The notes: generated from the letters alone by a model not told the origin. Positions 53,721 through 62,755 are shown, counted from the first letter of the stretch. The stretch: 64,000 bases of DNA from Butyrivibrio sp. VCB2006 (GCF_000420945.1 NZ_ATVX01000004.1:1-64000), one strand, 5' to 3'. A program made the numbers and translations.

Positions 53721-54986
53721 CTAATATCCCATATAAACTCCGGGGATATCACTTTCTGTCAGGTGGAACTTATTGGAACCATCTTCGTTATCGGCTGTTT
53801 CCATCTTGACCACGTTAACATATCCGTCATTTATCATGTCTACCATGTATTTAACAATTTCAGGATCAAACTGACTTCCTGATCCTTTTTGGATTTCCTC
53901 AATGATCTCATCTTTATTCAAATGCCTTCTATACACACGGTTACTGGACATGGCATCGTAAGAATCCGCAACACCCACAATTCTCGCATACAAAGGAATA
54001 GCTTCTCCTCTAAGCCCCTCAGGATAACCAGTTCCATCATATCTTTCATGATGATAAAGTGCTGTCTCGCGAATTCCTCTGATAGAAGAAAGCTGTTTAA
54101 GCATCTTTCCACCTGCTATAGTGTGGTTTTGGATAAGTTTTCGCTCTTCGTGGGTTAGCTTGCCCGGCTTGTTAAGTACCGCATCAGGAATACTTATTTT
54201 TCCTGAATCATGCAAAAGACCTGCATAGTAAATGTTCTGAACCTCATCCTCCGAAAGTTTCATTCTTTTTGCTATTTCCGCTGCATACATGGCAACTCGC
54301 TTTGAGTGTCCCCTTGTATATGGATCCTTGGCATCGATGAAACTTATGAAAGTGTTCATTGACTGGAGAATTATCTTGACGTCATTTTGCTGTCTTTCCT
54401 TGTAATTTCTGAGATTAAACTTAGTTACCCAGTAACCCACAAATACTACAGCCCAAACAATTATTCCTGCTATGATAAAAGGTCCCACCAAATCTTTTTT
54501 GGCATCGACTATCTCATAACCTACAAATCTGAGAAAATCCGGTGAAAAAGGCTCAGGAGTATTAAGCAGGATTCCAAAGCTTATGGCTTCGTATGAATGT
54601 ATGTCAATGTTGTAGTATTCAGGCGTAAAAACAATATTATTCTTATCTAAATGCGGATTTATAGCGGCATCCCAGGAGTTCTTTATAACCGTACCGGTAG
54701 GGACAGTAAGTCCGATTTTCCAGTTAGACATTGTAGTGTCGCCTATATTGGTTATAAGAAACTCATATTCCGTATCATATCCCACAGCCCCTCTGGTCTC
54801 GCTGTTTTTTTTCACAGTAGCATATACGCCGTCAGAAAGTCTGGCGCCGTTAAGGTTCAAATCAGAAACATATTCAGCTGACACATTATTTTCAATAGCA
54901 GACTTATTAACCAAATATGCCGAAAGGAGCATAACAAGCACTGCCATGAACATCATAAATGTGTTTAGAGGTCTTTCCATTTTCAT
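53721..54986 (-). CDS. Membrane-associated HD-GYP domain phosphodiesterase
   Basis: About 421 residues. Two membrane spans (near residues 10-30 and 170-190) flank an extracellular domain of about 140 residues with a carbohydrate-binding-like beta pattern (FLITNIGDTTMSNWKIGLTV). The cytosolic HD-GYP domain has HSKRVAMYAAEIAKRM, LLHDSGKISIPD, and HHERYDGTGYPEGLRGE. Such domains hydrolyse cyclic di-GMP. The outer domain resembles CBM2/cellulose-binding folds, so it could link sugar sensing to c-di-GMP; this is inference. ATG at 54984-54986 is chosen for its AGGGA site. Confidence 0.85.
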   Translation of the reverse strand: MKMERPLNTFMMFMAVLVMLLSAYLVNKSAIENNVSAEYVSDLNLNGARLSDGVYATVKKNSETRGAVGYDTEYEFLITNIGDTTMSNWKIGLTVPTGTVIKNSWDAAINPHLDKNNIVFTPEYYNIDIHSYEAISFGILLNTPEPFSPDFLRFVGYEIVDAKKDLVGPFIIAGIIVWAVVFVGYWVTKFNLRNYKERQQNDVKIILQSMNTFISFIDAKDPYTRGHSKRVAMYAAEIAKRMKLSEDEVQNIYYAGLLHDSGKISIPDAVLNKPGKLTHEERKLIQNHTIAGGKMLKQLSSIRGIRETALYHHERYDGTGYPEGLRGEAIPLYARIVGVADSYDAMSSNRVYRRHLNKDEIIEEIQKGSGSQFDPEIVKYMVDMINDGYVNVVKMETADNEDGSNKFHLTESDIPGVYMGY

Positions 54987-55098
54987 ATCGTTAGTCCCTG
55001 ATAAGCGCATTTTCACACACTACTACGAGTACATTATAACTAAATACAATTGATAAAGCAGTTATTAATCTATGATATTTTAATAAACTAAATAAAAA

Positions 55099-55133
55099 GA
55101 GCTCTACCGGCTTCATAAAAACCGGTAGAGCTC
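55099..55133 (-). terminator. Terminator of the kduI-kdgK operon
   Basis: A perfect 12-bp stem GAGCTCTACCGG/CCGGTAGAGCTC with an 11-nt loop is followed on the minus strand by TTTTTATTT. It lies 27 nt after the kdgK stop. Confidence 0.9.
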
Positions 55134-55159
55134 CATATTTACTCTTTACTTGATCATGA

Positions 55160-56185
55160 TTATCTCTGGATACGTCCTGATCCGTCACCGCCAGCGAGCT
55201 TGTTAACTTCGTCAACAGTAACAAGGTTGAAGTCTCCCTCGATAGAGTGCTTAAGTGCTGATGCAGCTACAGCAAACTCGATTGTTGCCTGAGGATCGAA
55301 GCCATTTACGCAGCTGTAGATAAGTCCGCCGCCGAATGAATCTCCGCCACCAACACGGTCAACAATGTGAAGAGCATACTTCTTGGAGAAGTAAGCCTGT
55401 CCGTCTGTGTAAAGCATTGCGCTCCAGTTGTTGTCGTTAGCTGAAAGTGACTCACGAAGTGTGATAGCAACCTTCTTGAAGCCAAATCTCTCTGTAAGCT
55501 TCTGAGCAACCTCGATGTAGCCCTCTCTGTTAAGCTTACCTGTTGTAACGTCTGTAGAAGAAGCAGCGATACCGAATACATCGTTAGCATCCTCTTCGTT
55601 AGCGATACATACATCAACATACTGGCAAAGCTCAGCCATTACCTTGCCTGCCTTCTCCTTGCTCCAGAGCTTCCCTCTGTAGTTAAGGTCGCAAGATACT
55701 GTAAGGCCGTGCTCTTTAGCCTTCTTACAAGCCTCAAGTGTGATCTCAGCAAGAGAATCGCTTACAGCTGGAGTGATACCTGTGAAATGGAACCACTCTG
55801 CGCCCTCGAAAATCTCATCCCAGTTAAAGTCAGCTGGAACTGCCTCAGCGATAGCTGAATGTGCTCTATCATAGATGCACTTAGAGCCTCTCTGTGAAGC
55901 ACCCTTCTCGTTGTAGTAGATACCTACACGATCGCCACCTCTTGTGATCTTGGATGTATCAACGCCGTACTTTCTAAGAGAGTTAACAGCTGCCTGACCA
56001 ATCTCGTGCTTAGGAAGCTTTGTAACATATACAGAATCAAGGCCATAGTTAGCAAGAGAAACTGATACGTTAGCCTCTCCACCACCGAATGTAGCCTCAA
56101 GATGATCAACCTGAACAAATCTAAGGTAGTTGTCTGGCTGAAGACGAAGCATGATCTCACCAAATGTAACGACTTTCTTTGACAT
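55160..56185 (-). CDS. kdgK: 2-keto-3-deoxygluconate kinase (PfkB family)
   Basis: 341 residues. FGEIMLRLQPDNY at the N-terminus, substrate-binding FGGGEANVSVSLANYG, and the C-terminal anion hole with catalytic Asp in DRVGGGDSFGGG near residue 275 identify a PfkB sugar kinase of the KDG kinase type. It phosphorylates KDG to KDPG, which the adjacent aldolase cleaves to pyruvate and glyceraldehyde 3-phosphate. Last gene of kduI-kduD-eda-kdgK; a family I element fills the gap to eda. Confidence 0.92.
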   Translation of the reverse strand: MSKKVVTFGEIMLRLQPDNYLRFVQVDHLEATFGGGEANVSVSLANYGLDSVYVTKLPKHEIGQAAVNSLRKYGVDTSKITRGGDRVGIYYNEKGASQRGSKCIYDRAHSAIAEAVPADFNWDEIFEGAEWFHFTGITPAVSDSLAEITLEACKKAKEHGLTVSCDLNYRGKLWSKEKAGKVMAELCQYVDVCIANEEDANDVFGIAASSTDVTTGKLNREGYIEVAQKLTERFGFKKVAITLRESLSANDNNWSAMLYTDGQAYFSKKYALHIVDRVGGGDSFGGGLIYSCVNGFDPQATIEFAVAASALKHSIEGDFNLVTVDEVNKLAGGDGSGRIQR

Positions 56186-56223
56186 AATAAAATCCTTCTT
56201 TCTTTATATACAAATATACAATA

Positions 56224-56395
56224 TGAGTGATATACGGATTGCTCCGTTTCACTCTCGCAATCCTACATACATTCGGAAATCGATATATTTATTTCATTCA
56301 CATATCTTTTTTCCTCATGTATGTTCGCATCCCGAGGTCATACAGACATTTGTGTAAACACATGTCTGTATGACTTCTGTCTGCTATATCACTCA
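56224..56395 (-). repeat. Family I structured intergenic element, copy 3 (eda/kdgK gap)
   Basis: Perfect 11-bp ends TGAGTGATATA/TATATCACTCA (56224-56234 with 56385-56395) include the eda stop codon (56393-56395). Stem 2 GGATTGC/GCAATCC is at 56236-56242 and 56257-56263. The locus-specific hairpin 56337-56374 has a 13-bp arm based on GTCATACAGACAT. The core is nearly identical to copies 1 and 4. Confidence 0.87.
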
Positions 56396-57352
56396 ATTTT
56401 TAACAAGATGAACTGCGAAACCGCCGAACTCATCAGCAAGGTAAGCAACCTTAAGATGATTATCTGCATCATAGCTAAATGAAGACTCATCAAACTTAAC
56501 GCCCTGCTTGCCAAGGTGATATACTGCTCTGTCAACGTTGTTAGTTCCGATAGCGATGTGTCCGTGTGTTCCACGTCCCTGAGACTTCATAACTTCTACA
56601 ACAGATCCGGCAAATACAGAAGAATTGCCAACCTTCTTGCCAAAGCCGAAGAGCTCAAACATCTCAGCTGTCTTCTCAGCAGCTGCTGCATCTGTCTCGT
56701 TGATTCCAACGTGCTTCATTGTGAAGCCAAGCATTGCATTAACTGCGTCTCTTGTCATAGCTTCGATCTCATCGAACTTACCTGCAGAAATGAGGTCCTT
56801 CTTAACCATCCAGCTACCGCCGCAGCAGAATACCTTGTTGAAGCTGAGGTAATCATTGAGGTTGTTCTTGTTAACACCACCTGTAGGCATGAAGTGCATC
56901 TTTGTATAAGGAGCTGCCATAGCCTTGATCTTGGCAATACCACCGTTCTGCTCTGCTGGGAAGAACTTAACGCAGTCAAGACCAAGCTCGATAGCCTGCT
57001 CAACTTCGCCTGGTGTTGCTGTACCAGGTACTACAGGTACTCCGATTGACTGAATGTACTCAACATTTGATCTGTTGAATCCAGGGCTAACAATGAACTT
57101 AGCGCCTGCTGCCTTAGCACGGTCAGCCTGCTCAGCATTGAGAACTGTACCAGCACCAACGATCATCTCTGGGAACTTCTCAGAAATAAGTCTGATTGCT
57201 TCCTCAGCAGCTGCTGTACGGAATGTAACCTCTGCAGCTGGAAGGCCGCCCTTTATAAGTGCCTCAGCAAGTGGCACTGCATCCTTAGCATCGTCAATAG
57301 CGATTACAGGAACGATACCAATTTTGTATAACTCTTCGCAAATCTTATCCAT
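56393..57352 (-). CDS. eda: KDPG aldolase fused to a VOC-superfamily domain
   Basis: 319 residues from the ATG at 57350-57352. Residues 1 to about 205 are a complete KDPG/KHG aldolase: GIVPVIAIDD, EVTFRTAAAEEAI, FIVSPGFNRSNVEYI, and CVKFFPAEQNGG with the Schiff-base Lys. Residues about 212-319 form a vicinal-oxygen-chelate/glyoxalase-like domain (MKHVGINETDAAAAE... GHIAIGTNNVDRAVYHLGKQGVKF). The aldolase makes pyruvate and glyceraldehyde 3-phosphate from KDPG. The role of the VOC part is unknown; regulation or epimerase-like activity is possible. No frame break is seen between the domains, so the fusion is genuine. Confidence 0.92.
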   Translation of the reverse strand: MDKICEELYKIGIVPVIAIDDAKDAVPLAEALIKGGLPAAEVTFRTAAAEEAIRLISEKFPEMIVGAGTVLNAEQADRAKAAGAKFIVSPGFNRSNVEYIQSIGVPVVPGTATPGEVEQAIELGLDCVKFFPAEQNGGIAKIKAMAAPYTKMHFMPTGGVNKNNLNDYLSFNKVFCCGGSWMVKKDLISAGKFDEIEAMTRDAVNAMLGFTMKHVGINETDAAAAEKTAEMFELFGFGKKVGNSSVFAGSVVEVMKSQGRGTHGHIAIGTNNVDRAVYHLGKQGVKFDESSFSYDADNHLKVAYLADEFGGFAVHLVKN

Positions 57353-57442
57353 TTTAATTGCCTTTCTTTCCTTATAACTTATAAATGGTGCAATCATGCG
57401 CAAGCACGATTGCACATTGAATTTAATCTATTACCAGTTGGC

Positions 57443-58297
57443 TCACTGTGCCTGGCTCTCGTCGATATCCTGGAACTTAGAAGGATCAAGGTTGTTAGGA
57501 TCCTGTCCGATGTAAGCAGAAATACCACCATCGATATAAACTACCTGTCCGTTGATGAAGTCAGAAGCTGGAGATGCAAGGAATACTGCAAGTCCCATAA
57601 GGTCCTCTGTCTTGCCCCATCTCTGAGCTGGTGTCTTAGAACGGATGAATCTGTCAAATGGGTTCATTGATCCATCAGCCTGCTTCTCACGAAGAGGTGC
57701 TGTCTGAGGTGTTGCAATGTAACCAGGTCCAATAGCGTTGCACTGGATGTTGTACTGACCATACTCAGAGCAGATGTTTCTTGTAAGCATCTTAAGTCCG
57801 CCCTTAGCTGCTGCATAAGCAGATACAGTCTCACGACCGAACTCTGACATCATTGAGCAAGCGTTGATGATCTTACCTGATCCCTTCTTCATCATTGCAG
57901 GAAGAACTGCCTTAGAGCAGATGAATGGACCTGTAAGGTCTACATCGATAACCTGCTGCCACTGATCAACTGACATCTCGTGCATAGGAATTCTCTTGAT
58001 GATACCTGCGTTGTTAACGAGGATGTCGATTGTACCAACTTCTTTCTCAACTGCAGCTACAAATTCCTGTACCTGATCTTCCTTAGTAACGTCGCAAACC
58101 TTACCGAAGGCCTTGATGCCGTGCTTCTCGTACTCAGCAAGTCCCTTGTCTACGAGTTCCTGGTTGATATCGTTAAATACAACCTTAGCTCCGCTCTCTG
58201 CGAATGCTACTGCATAAGCAAGTCCAAGTCCATAAGAAGCGCCAGTAACCCAAGCTACCTTGCCTTCAAGTGAAAAGTTCTTTAAAAAATCTCCCAT
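57443..58297 (-). CDS. kduD: 2-deoxy-D-gluconate 3-dehydrogenase / KduD-type SDR
   Basis: 284 residues of the short-chain dehydrogenase fold: VTGASYGLGLAYA nucleotide motif near residue 18, NNAGI, and the catalytic Tyr/Lys in SAYAAAKGG. The neighbourhood with kduI, eda and kdgK assigns it to reduction of 3-deoxy-D-glycero-2,5-hexodiulosonate to KDG (KduD). Gluconate 5-dehydrogenase is the sequence-level alternative. The extended C-terminus (YIGQDPNNLDPSKFQDID) is a little longer than usual. Confidence 0.9.
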   Translation of the reverse strand: MGDFLKNFSLEGKVAWVTGASYGLGLAYAVAFAESGAKVVFNDINQELVDKGLAEYEKHGIKAFGKVCDVTKEDQVQEFVAAVEKEVGTIDILVNNAGIIKRIPMHEMSVDQWQQVIDVDLTGPFICSKAVLPAMMKKGSGKIINACSMMSEFGRETVSAYAAAKGGLKMLTRNICSEYGQYNIQCNAIGPGYIATPQTAPLREKQADGSMNPFDRFIRSKTPAQRWGKTEDLMGLAVFLASPASDFINGQVVYIDGGISAYIGQDPNNLDPSKFQDIDESQAQ

Positions 58298-58354
58298 TTT
58301 AAAATCCTCCTAATTGTCTCTTTATGTGAATTGTTTCTTATCACTACTAAAACA

Positions 58355-58528
58355 TTGATGTACGGATTGCTTCACTTACGTTCTCGCAATCCTACAACCA
58401 TTCGGAAATCGATATACTCATTTCATTCGCATATCTTTTTTCCTCATGTCTGTTCGGTCTTCAAGGTCAAGCATATTATCATGCAAGCATGAAATATGCT
58501 TGACTTTGAATCCCTTGTATCACATCAA
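58355..58528 (-). repeat. Family I structured intergenic element, copy 4 (kduI/kduD gap)
   Basis: The terminal stem pairs TTGATG (58355-58360) with CATCAA in the last kduI codons (58523-58528) and TAC with GTA, leaving a 3-nt bulge. The kduI stop TGA (58520-58522) lies in this end. Stem 2 GGATTGC/GCAATCC is at 58364-58370 and 58386-58392. The locus-specific hairpin spans 58466-58504 with arm GTCAAGCATAT. Downstream flank shares GTAGTGATAAG with copy 2. Confidence 0.85.
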
Positions 58529-59383
58529 GTCCTGCATAGCGCAGTCATCCATATCATCGAAATCCTGGTTTTCTCCAACCATTCCCCAGATGAATGTGTA
58601 AGCCTGTGTGCCGCATCCTGAGTGGATTGACCAGCTAGGGCTGATAACAGCCTGCTCATTTCTCATGATGATGTGGCGTGTCTCCTGAGGCTCGCCCATG
58701 AAGTGCATAACGAATGCATCCTCAGGAATATCGAAGTAAAGATAAACTTCCATTCTGCGGTCATGTGTGTGGCATGGCATTGTGTTCCATACGCTACCAG
58801 GCTTAAGCTCTGTCATACCCATCTCAAGCTGGCAGGTCTCAACCTGACCGGGAAGAATGTACTTGTTGATAACTCTGTGGTTAGCACCCTCAAGGCTTCC
58901 AAGCTCCTTCTTGTTCTCATCCTTGATGATAACAACGCCTTCCTCAGGTGTTCCTTCTCTTTTGATAAGAACTGTTGGATATGTCTTGTGAGCAGGTGCA
59001 CTGTTGATGTAGAACTTAGCAGGCTTTGATGCATCTACGCTGGCAAAAGAAATATCTTTTGCTCCCATTCCGATGTACATTCCCTGCTTGTACTCTACAG
59101 TGTACTTCTTGCCATCAATAGTGATGACTCCGGCACCGCCGATGTTGATTACTCCCATCTCTCTTCTCTGAAGGAAGTACTCAGCTCTAAGCTCATCTCC
59201 GGCTGTAAGAACCAGCTCCTTATTTACAGGTACTGCAGATCCTGTGATGATTCTGTCAATATGGCTGTAAACAAGCTTGATGTCGTCCGGCTGGAACAGA
59301 TCATCAATCAGAAACTCTTCTCTAAGTCTCTTGGTGTCATAGTATTTCTCGTCTCTTGGTGAACATGCAGTTCTAAGTTCCAT
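58520..59383 (-). CDS. kduI: 5-dehydro-4-deoxy-D-glucuronate isomerase
   Basis: 287 residues. LVLTAGDELRAEYFLQRREMGVINIGG and the cupin metal site in TMPCHTHDRRMEVYLYFDI with the later SPSWSIHSG are the KduI signature. It isomerises DKI (5-keto-4-deoxyuronate) released from unsaturated galacturonides. First gene of the operon kduI-kduD-eda-kdgK, with a good promoter upstream. The stop codon lies inside the end of family I copy 4. Confidence 0.95.
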   Translation of the reverse strand: MELRTACSPRDEKYYDTKRLREEFLIDDLFQPDDIKLVYSHIDRIITGSAVPVNKELVLTAGDELRAEYFLQRREMGVINIGGAGVITIDGKKYTVEYKQGMYIGMGAKDISFASVDASKPAKFYINSAPAHKTYPTVLIKREGTPEEGVVIIKDENKKELGSLEGANHRVINKYILPGQVETCQLEMGMTELKPGSVWNTMPCHTHDRRMEVYLYFDIPEDAFVMHFMGEPQETRHIIMRNEQAVISPSWSIHSGCGTQAYTFIWGMVGENQDFDDMDDCAMQDLM

Positions 59384-59443
59384 AACTCCATCTCCTTTAT
59401 ATTTACCATCCTCTAAATGGTATTATTCTCTTTATGCTCTTGT

Positions 59444-59472
59444 ATCATACTGTATAATTTATTCTTTGTCAG
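59444..59472 (-). promoter_or_regulatory. Promoter of the kduI operon
   Basis: -35 CTGACA (59467-59472) and -10 TATGAT (59444-59449) on the minus strand are 17 bp apart. The start lies about 60 bp upstream of kduI. No operator resembling the nearby LacI sites was found. Confidence 0.7.
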
Positions 59473-59575
59473 TTCATTTTTGTTATAAAAACTTGCAAAT
59501 CTTGACATAATGTAAGAGCTTTCACTTTTTTTACATTTTACCCCAATCCCCCGGAAAAAGATAGGCAAAAAAATG

Positions 59576-59601
59576 CCCCCAGTGGTATGCTCCACTGAGG
59601 G
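59576..59601 (-). terminator. Terminator after the MATE exporter gene
   Basis: A 10-bp stem CCCCCAGTGG/CCACTGAGGG with one mismatch and a 6-nt loop is followed on the minus strand by CATTTTTTT. It lies 17 nt after the stop. Confidence 0.85.
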
Positions 59602-59618
59602 TTCTTATTAGAGGAAGA

Positions 59619-60968
59619 TTAATTAGCAAGCGTCTTTTTCTTGAAGCTGCGATATCTCATCCACGCTGTCAGGCCACTTATAGACCATACGATTCCCACA
59701 GACCACCAAATTCCCCATAAACCGATAACCGGGATTGATGTAAGGCCCACAGGCACTATGAATCTTCCAATGACTTCCACAATACCATTGAGGAGAGCAA
59801 AAAATGAATCTCCAAGACCGTTCAGTACTCCCCTGACCACATAAATGAGCCCAAGCATGATATAGAAGTAGCTTGTGATCCTAAGAGCCATCGCTCCCAT
59901 TTCTATTACCGCTTCATCTGTAACAAAAATGCGGGTAATTGCCTCGCCGAAAAATTGCATTATCGGAAGCATCAAAACTGAAAAGATTGCCATGAGTACA
60001 AGGCTCTTTCTGTAGCCTTCAACAATTCTGTCTTTTTTGCTGGCTCCGTAGTTCTGCCCGGTATAGGTAGAAAGAGCTGCTCCCAAAGTCTGGTAGGGCT
60101 GATGAATTACCTGTTCTATTCTACTGGTTGCAGTAAAGGCAGCCACTGCCACTTTTCCATAGGAGTTAACTACCTTCTGAAGCGCCATACAGGAAATGGC
60201 AATAAGTGAAAACTGCAGGGACAACGGAACTCCAAGTCTAAGTATCTTTATGGTTATAGATGAGTCGAACCTAAGATCAGATCTGGTCATCTTGAAATAC
60301 TCATTTTTCCTAATTGCATAAACAAGGCAACTGATTCCTGACAGGAACTGTGCTATCGCGGTGGCAACGCCGGCACCTACAACGCCCCAATGCATAATGT
60401 ATACAAATAGCATATCAAGAGCAGTGTTGAGAAGGCATGAAAAAATAAGAAAATACAGCGGTGTTCTGGAATCGCCAAGAGCTCTCAGCATTGAGGATGC
60501 GTAGTTATAAAGCGAAACAAACACTATCCCAACGCACATGATTCTCATATAGGCTACAGCATCACCCATGATTTCATCAGGTGTGCTAAGAATCGCCAGT
60601 ATTGGTGTAGTTAATACAAATGCCATAAAGCCTACTATTATCGGGAACACTAGCATGATATAGCCAGTATTAACTATGCAGCTCTTTACCTCAGAAGGAT
60701 TTCCCTTTCCAAAGAACTGAGAAGTGATGATTCCTCCTCCACTTCCTATACCATTACATAGTGCAAAGAACAGGAAGGTAACTGATCCGGTAGCTCCTAT
60801 AGCAGCCAGGGCATCAGCTCCTACAAACTGTCCCACAATAACCGAATCCACCAGGTTATATAGCTGTTGGAAGAGATTTCCTATAAGCATTGGAATAGAA
60901 AACTTGATTAAAAGGGAAACCGGACTCCCTTCGGTCATATTTAAAACCTGTGATTCGTTTTTACTCAT
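59619..60968 (-). CDS. MATE-family multidrug/cation efflux transporter
   Basis: 449 residues with twelve membrane segments. The start SPVSLLIKFSIPMLIGNLFQQLYNLVDSVIVGQFVGADALAAIGATGS is the classic MATE/DinF motif, and the second half has the symmetric counterpart. It exports an unknown compound by ion exchange. It follows the GH51 gene by 61 nt with no terminator seen between, so the two may be co-transcribed. A link to the sugar genes is not evident. Confidence 0.92.
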   Translation of the reverse strand: MSKNESQVLNMTEGSPVSLLIKFSIPMLIGNLFQQLYNLVDSVIVGQFVGADALAAIGATGSVTFLFFALCNGIGSGGGIITSQFFGKGNPSEVKSCIVNTGYIMLVFPIIVGFMAFVLTTPILAILSTPDEIMGDAVAYMRIMCVGIVFVSLYNYASSMLRALGDSRTPLYFLIFSCLLNTALDMLFVYIMHWGVVGAGVATAIAQFLSGISCLVYAIRKNEYFKMTRSDLRFDSSITIKILRLGVPLSLQFSLIAISCMALQKVVNSYGKVAVAAFTATSRIEQVIHQPYQTLGAALSTYTGQNYGASKKDRIVEGYRKSLVLMAIFSVLMLPIMQFFGEAITRIFVTDEAVIEMGAMALRITSYFYIMLGLIYVVRGVLNGLGDSFFALLNGIVEVIGRFIVPVGLTSIPVIGLWGIWWSVGIVWSISGLTAWMRYRSFKKKTLAN

Positions 60969-61029
60969 TTTAAATCCTCATTAATGCAAAGCCTACTGCT
61001 ATCCCCTCAAATATATATATCGATAGTAG

Positions 61030-62628
61030 TCAGCTTTCAAATACATATACATTCCAGGAAAGTGGCTTAACGTGAAGCTTAAACTCTCCATTTTCAAAGG
61101 TATAATTCTCCTCTTTCTCCGGAACAAGTGCATTTTCATTTTCAAAAGTATTCTTTGCTTCCATGTCATCTGTGTGCATTCTATATGCAGCTGATGGCTT
61201 GTAGCCCTCAAAGCCCTTGAGGTCGATTGTCAGAGGATACTCAGCATCTTCGTTTCTGTTGATAACAAATACTGTAAGGCGCTTATTATCTCTATCCCAG
61301 GCAGATGCAGAGTCGATAAAGTTAACACCCTCTTTTCCTGTGTACTGAGAAGTGTCCTCAATTGCGTAACCAGGCATATCATAGGTCTCGCACTCCACCT
61401 TGGTATCAAGAGAAATACCCTTGGCATAGTTAATAAGATCCATGAACACGTGGTGTGAAGCTGACTTCCATACATGGTCGTGATCTGATGAAGCAAGGGC
61501 AGAAAGTCCGCCTGTCATGCAGCCAATCTTGACTCTGTCAGCGTGCCTTAAAAGCGCAAGCTGAATTGACGCCATTGAAAGAGCGTGAAGCATGTCTCCA
61601 CCAGGGAATCTGCGATCAGGCATGTTATCTGGATCGTGGCGAATATATCTTCTCTCAGGGTCAAAGCGGTAATGGTTTCTTGCCATATTATAGCGGCCAT
61701 AGCCAGGATGAAGCTCCTGAAGAGGTCTGACCATTGCACCATATTCGTCAAAAGATATATTGACCTGCTTTGGGGATCTGTGTTTGGAAGCAACGTAGTC
61801 AATCATTGCCACCTCTGTGTTAATGAAATCTTCGTAGTACAGCGATCCGCCAAGTAAAGCCTTGATATCGCCCGGTGCTGCGCTGTGATAATGGTGAACA
61901 GATACATAGTCAACCACATCGTAGCACTTATTAAGGGCTGTTTCATCCCACTCCGGGAACCCTTCCATAAATGGTGCTGATGAGCCGCAAACTGCAGTTT
62001 CTATAGTTTCATCAATCCACTTGATTGCCTTGGAAGTCTCGAGAACTTTGACTCCGTATCCTTCAGGATTCTGATTCCAGGATCCAAGCTGCCATGGTCC
62101 ATCCATCTCATTTCCCAGATACCACATTTTGACATTGTATGGATCTTCATGACCATATTTCTTTCTAAGGTCTGACCAGTAGGTTCCTCCCTCATGATTG
62201 GTGTATTCAACAAGATCCATGGCATCCTGTATACTTCCGGTTCCCATGTTTACAGTGTAAAGAGGCTCTGTTCCAACCTTAGCCGCCCACTGAAGATACT
62301 CATCATGTCCAACTTCATTTGTGTAGTACTGGTGCCATGCAGGATCAAGAACCACTTTTCTGTCAGCTAATGGTCCAATTGAATTCTTCCACTGCCAGGC
62401 AGATACGAAATTTCCTCCCGGCATTCTGACTGCCGGCAGATTTGTCTCTTTTAACGCCTTGATAAAATCTGTTCTAAAGCCCTGTTCATCTGCTGTAGGG
62501 TGCTTGGGATTAAACATTGTCCCATTCACCATTGTTCCTATAGGTTCAAGGAACGCAGAAAAAAGCCTTTCTGATATTTCCCCAATTTGGTACATCGGAT
62601 GCACCGTAATCTTAGCATTTTGTGCCAT
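61030..62628 (-). CDS. Alpha-L-arabinofuranosidase, GH51
   Basis: 532 residues, no signal peptide. The acid/base Glu is in YLGNEMDGPW (E174) and the nucleophile in NISFDEYGA (E295), both typical for GH51. VRMPGGNFVSAWQW near residue 67 is also a hallmark. The last third is a beta-sandwich. It removes arabinose from arabinan or arabinoxylan oligosaccharides in the cytosol, complementing the galactosidase and uronate genes of this region. Confidence 0.93.
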   Translation of the reverse strand: MAQNAKITVHPMYQIGEISERLFSAFLEPIGTMVNGTMFNPKHPTADEQGFRTDFIKALKETNLPAVRMPGGNFVSAWQWKNSIGPLADRKVVLDPAWHQYYTNEVGHDEYLQWAAKVGTEPLYTVNMGTGSIQDAMDLVEYTNHEGGTYWSDLRKKYGHEDPYNVKMWYLGNEMDGPWQLGSWNQNPEGYGVKVLETSKAIKWIDETIETAVCGSSAPFMEGFPEWDETALNKCYDVVDYVSVHHYHSAAPGDIKALLGGSLYYEDFINTEVAMIDYVASKHRSPKQVNISFDEYGAMVRPLQELHPGYGRYNMARNHYRFDPERRYIRHDPDNMPDRRFPGGDMLHALSMASIQLALLRHADRVKIGCMTGGLSALASSDHDHVWKSASHHVFMDLINYAKGISLDTKVECETYDMPGYAIEDTSQYTGKEGVNFIDSASAWDRDNKRLTVFVINRNEDAEYPLTIDLKGFEGYKPSAAYRMHTDDMEAKNTFENENALVPEKEENYTFENGEFKLHVKPLSWNVYVFES

Positions 62629-62713
62629 TTTGTAACTCCTCCAATTTATCTTTTCCCCGTAATATCTAAATAGTAGACGGGCCTAACCTGATATCGCCAA
62701 TAACACAATACGA

Positions 62714-62755
62714 AAGGCCAGATGTCTACATATAAAATGTAGCACACCCGGCCTT
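62714..62755 (-). terminator. Terminator-like hairpin after the second XRE gene
   Basis: A long imperfect stem (AAGGCC outer, CTACAT inner with its complement) is followed on the minus strand by TCGTATT rather than a T run. It lies about 140 nt after the stop at 62894. It is in the 5' region of the GH51 gene, so a leader structure is an alternative. Confidence 0.5.

Noticed and set aside
9480-58528. Family I copies as insertion sequences or MITEs with fixed terminal inverted repeats
   Set aside because: The terminal repeats differ from copy to copy while still pairing, there are no clear target duplications and no transposase. A mobile origin is not excluded, but simple MITE logic does not fit.
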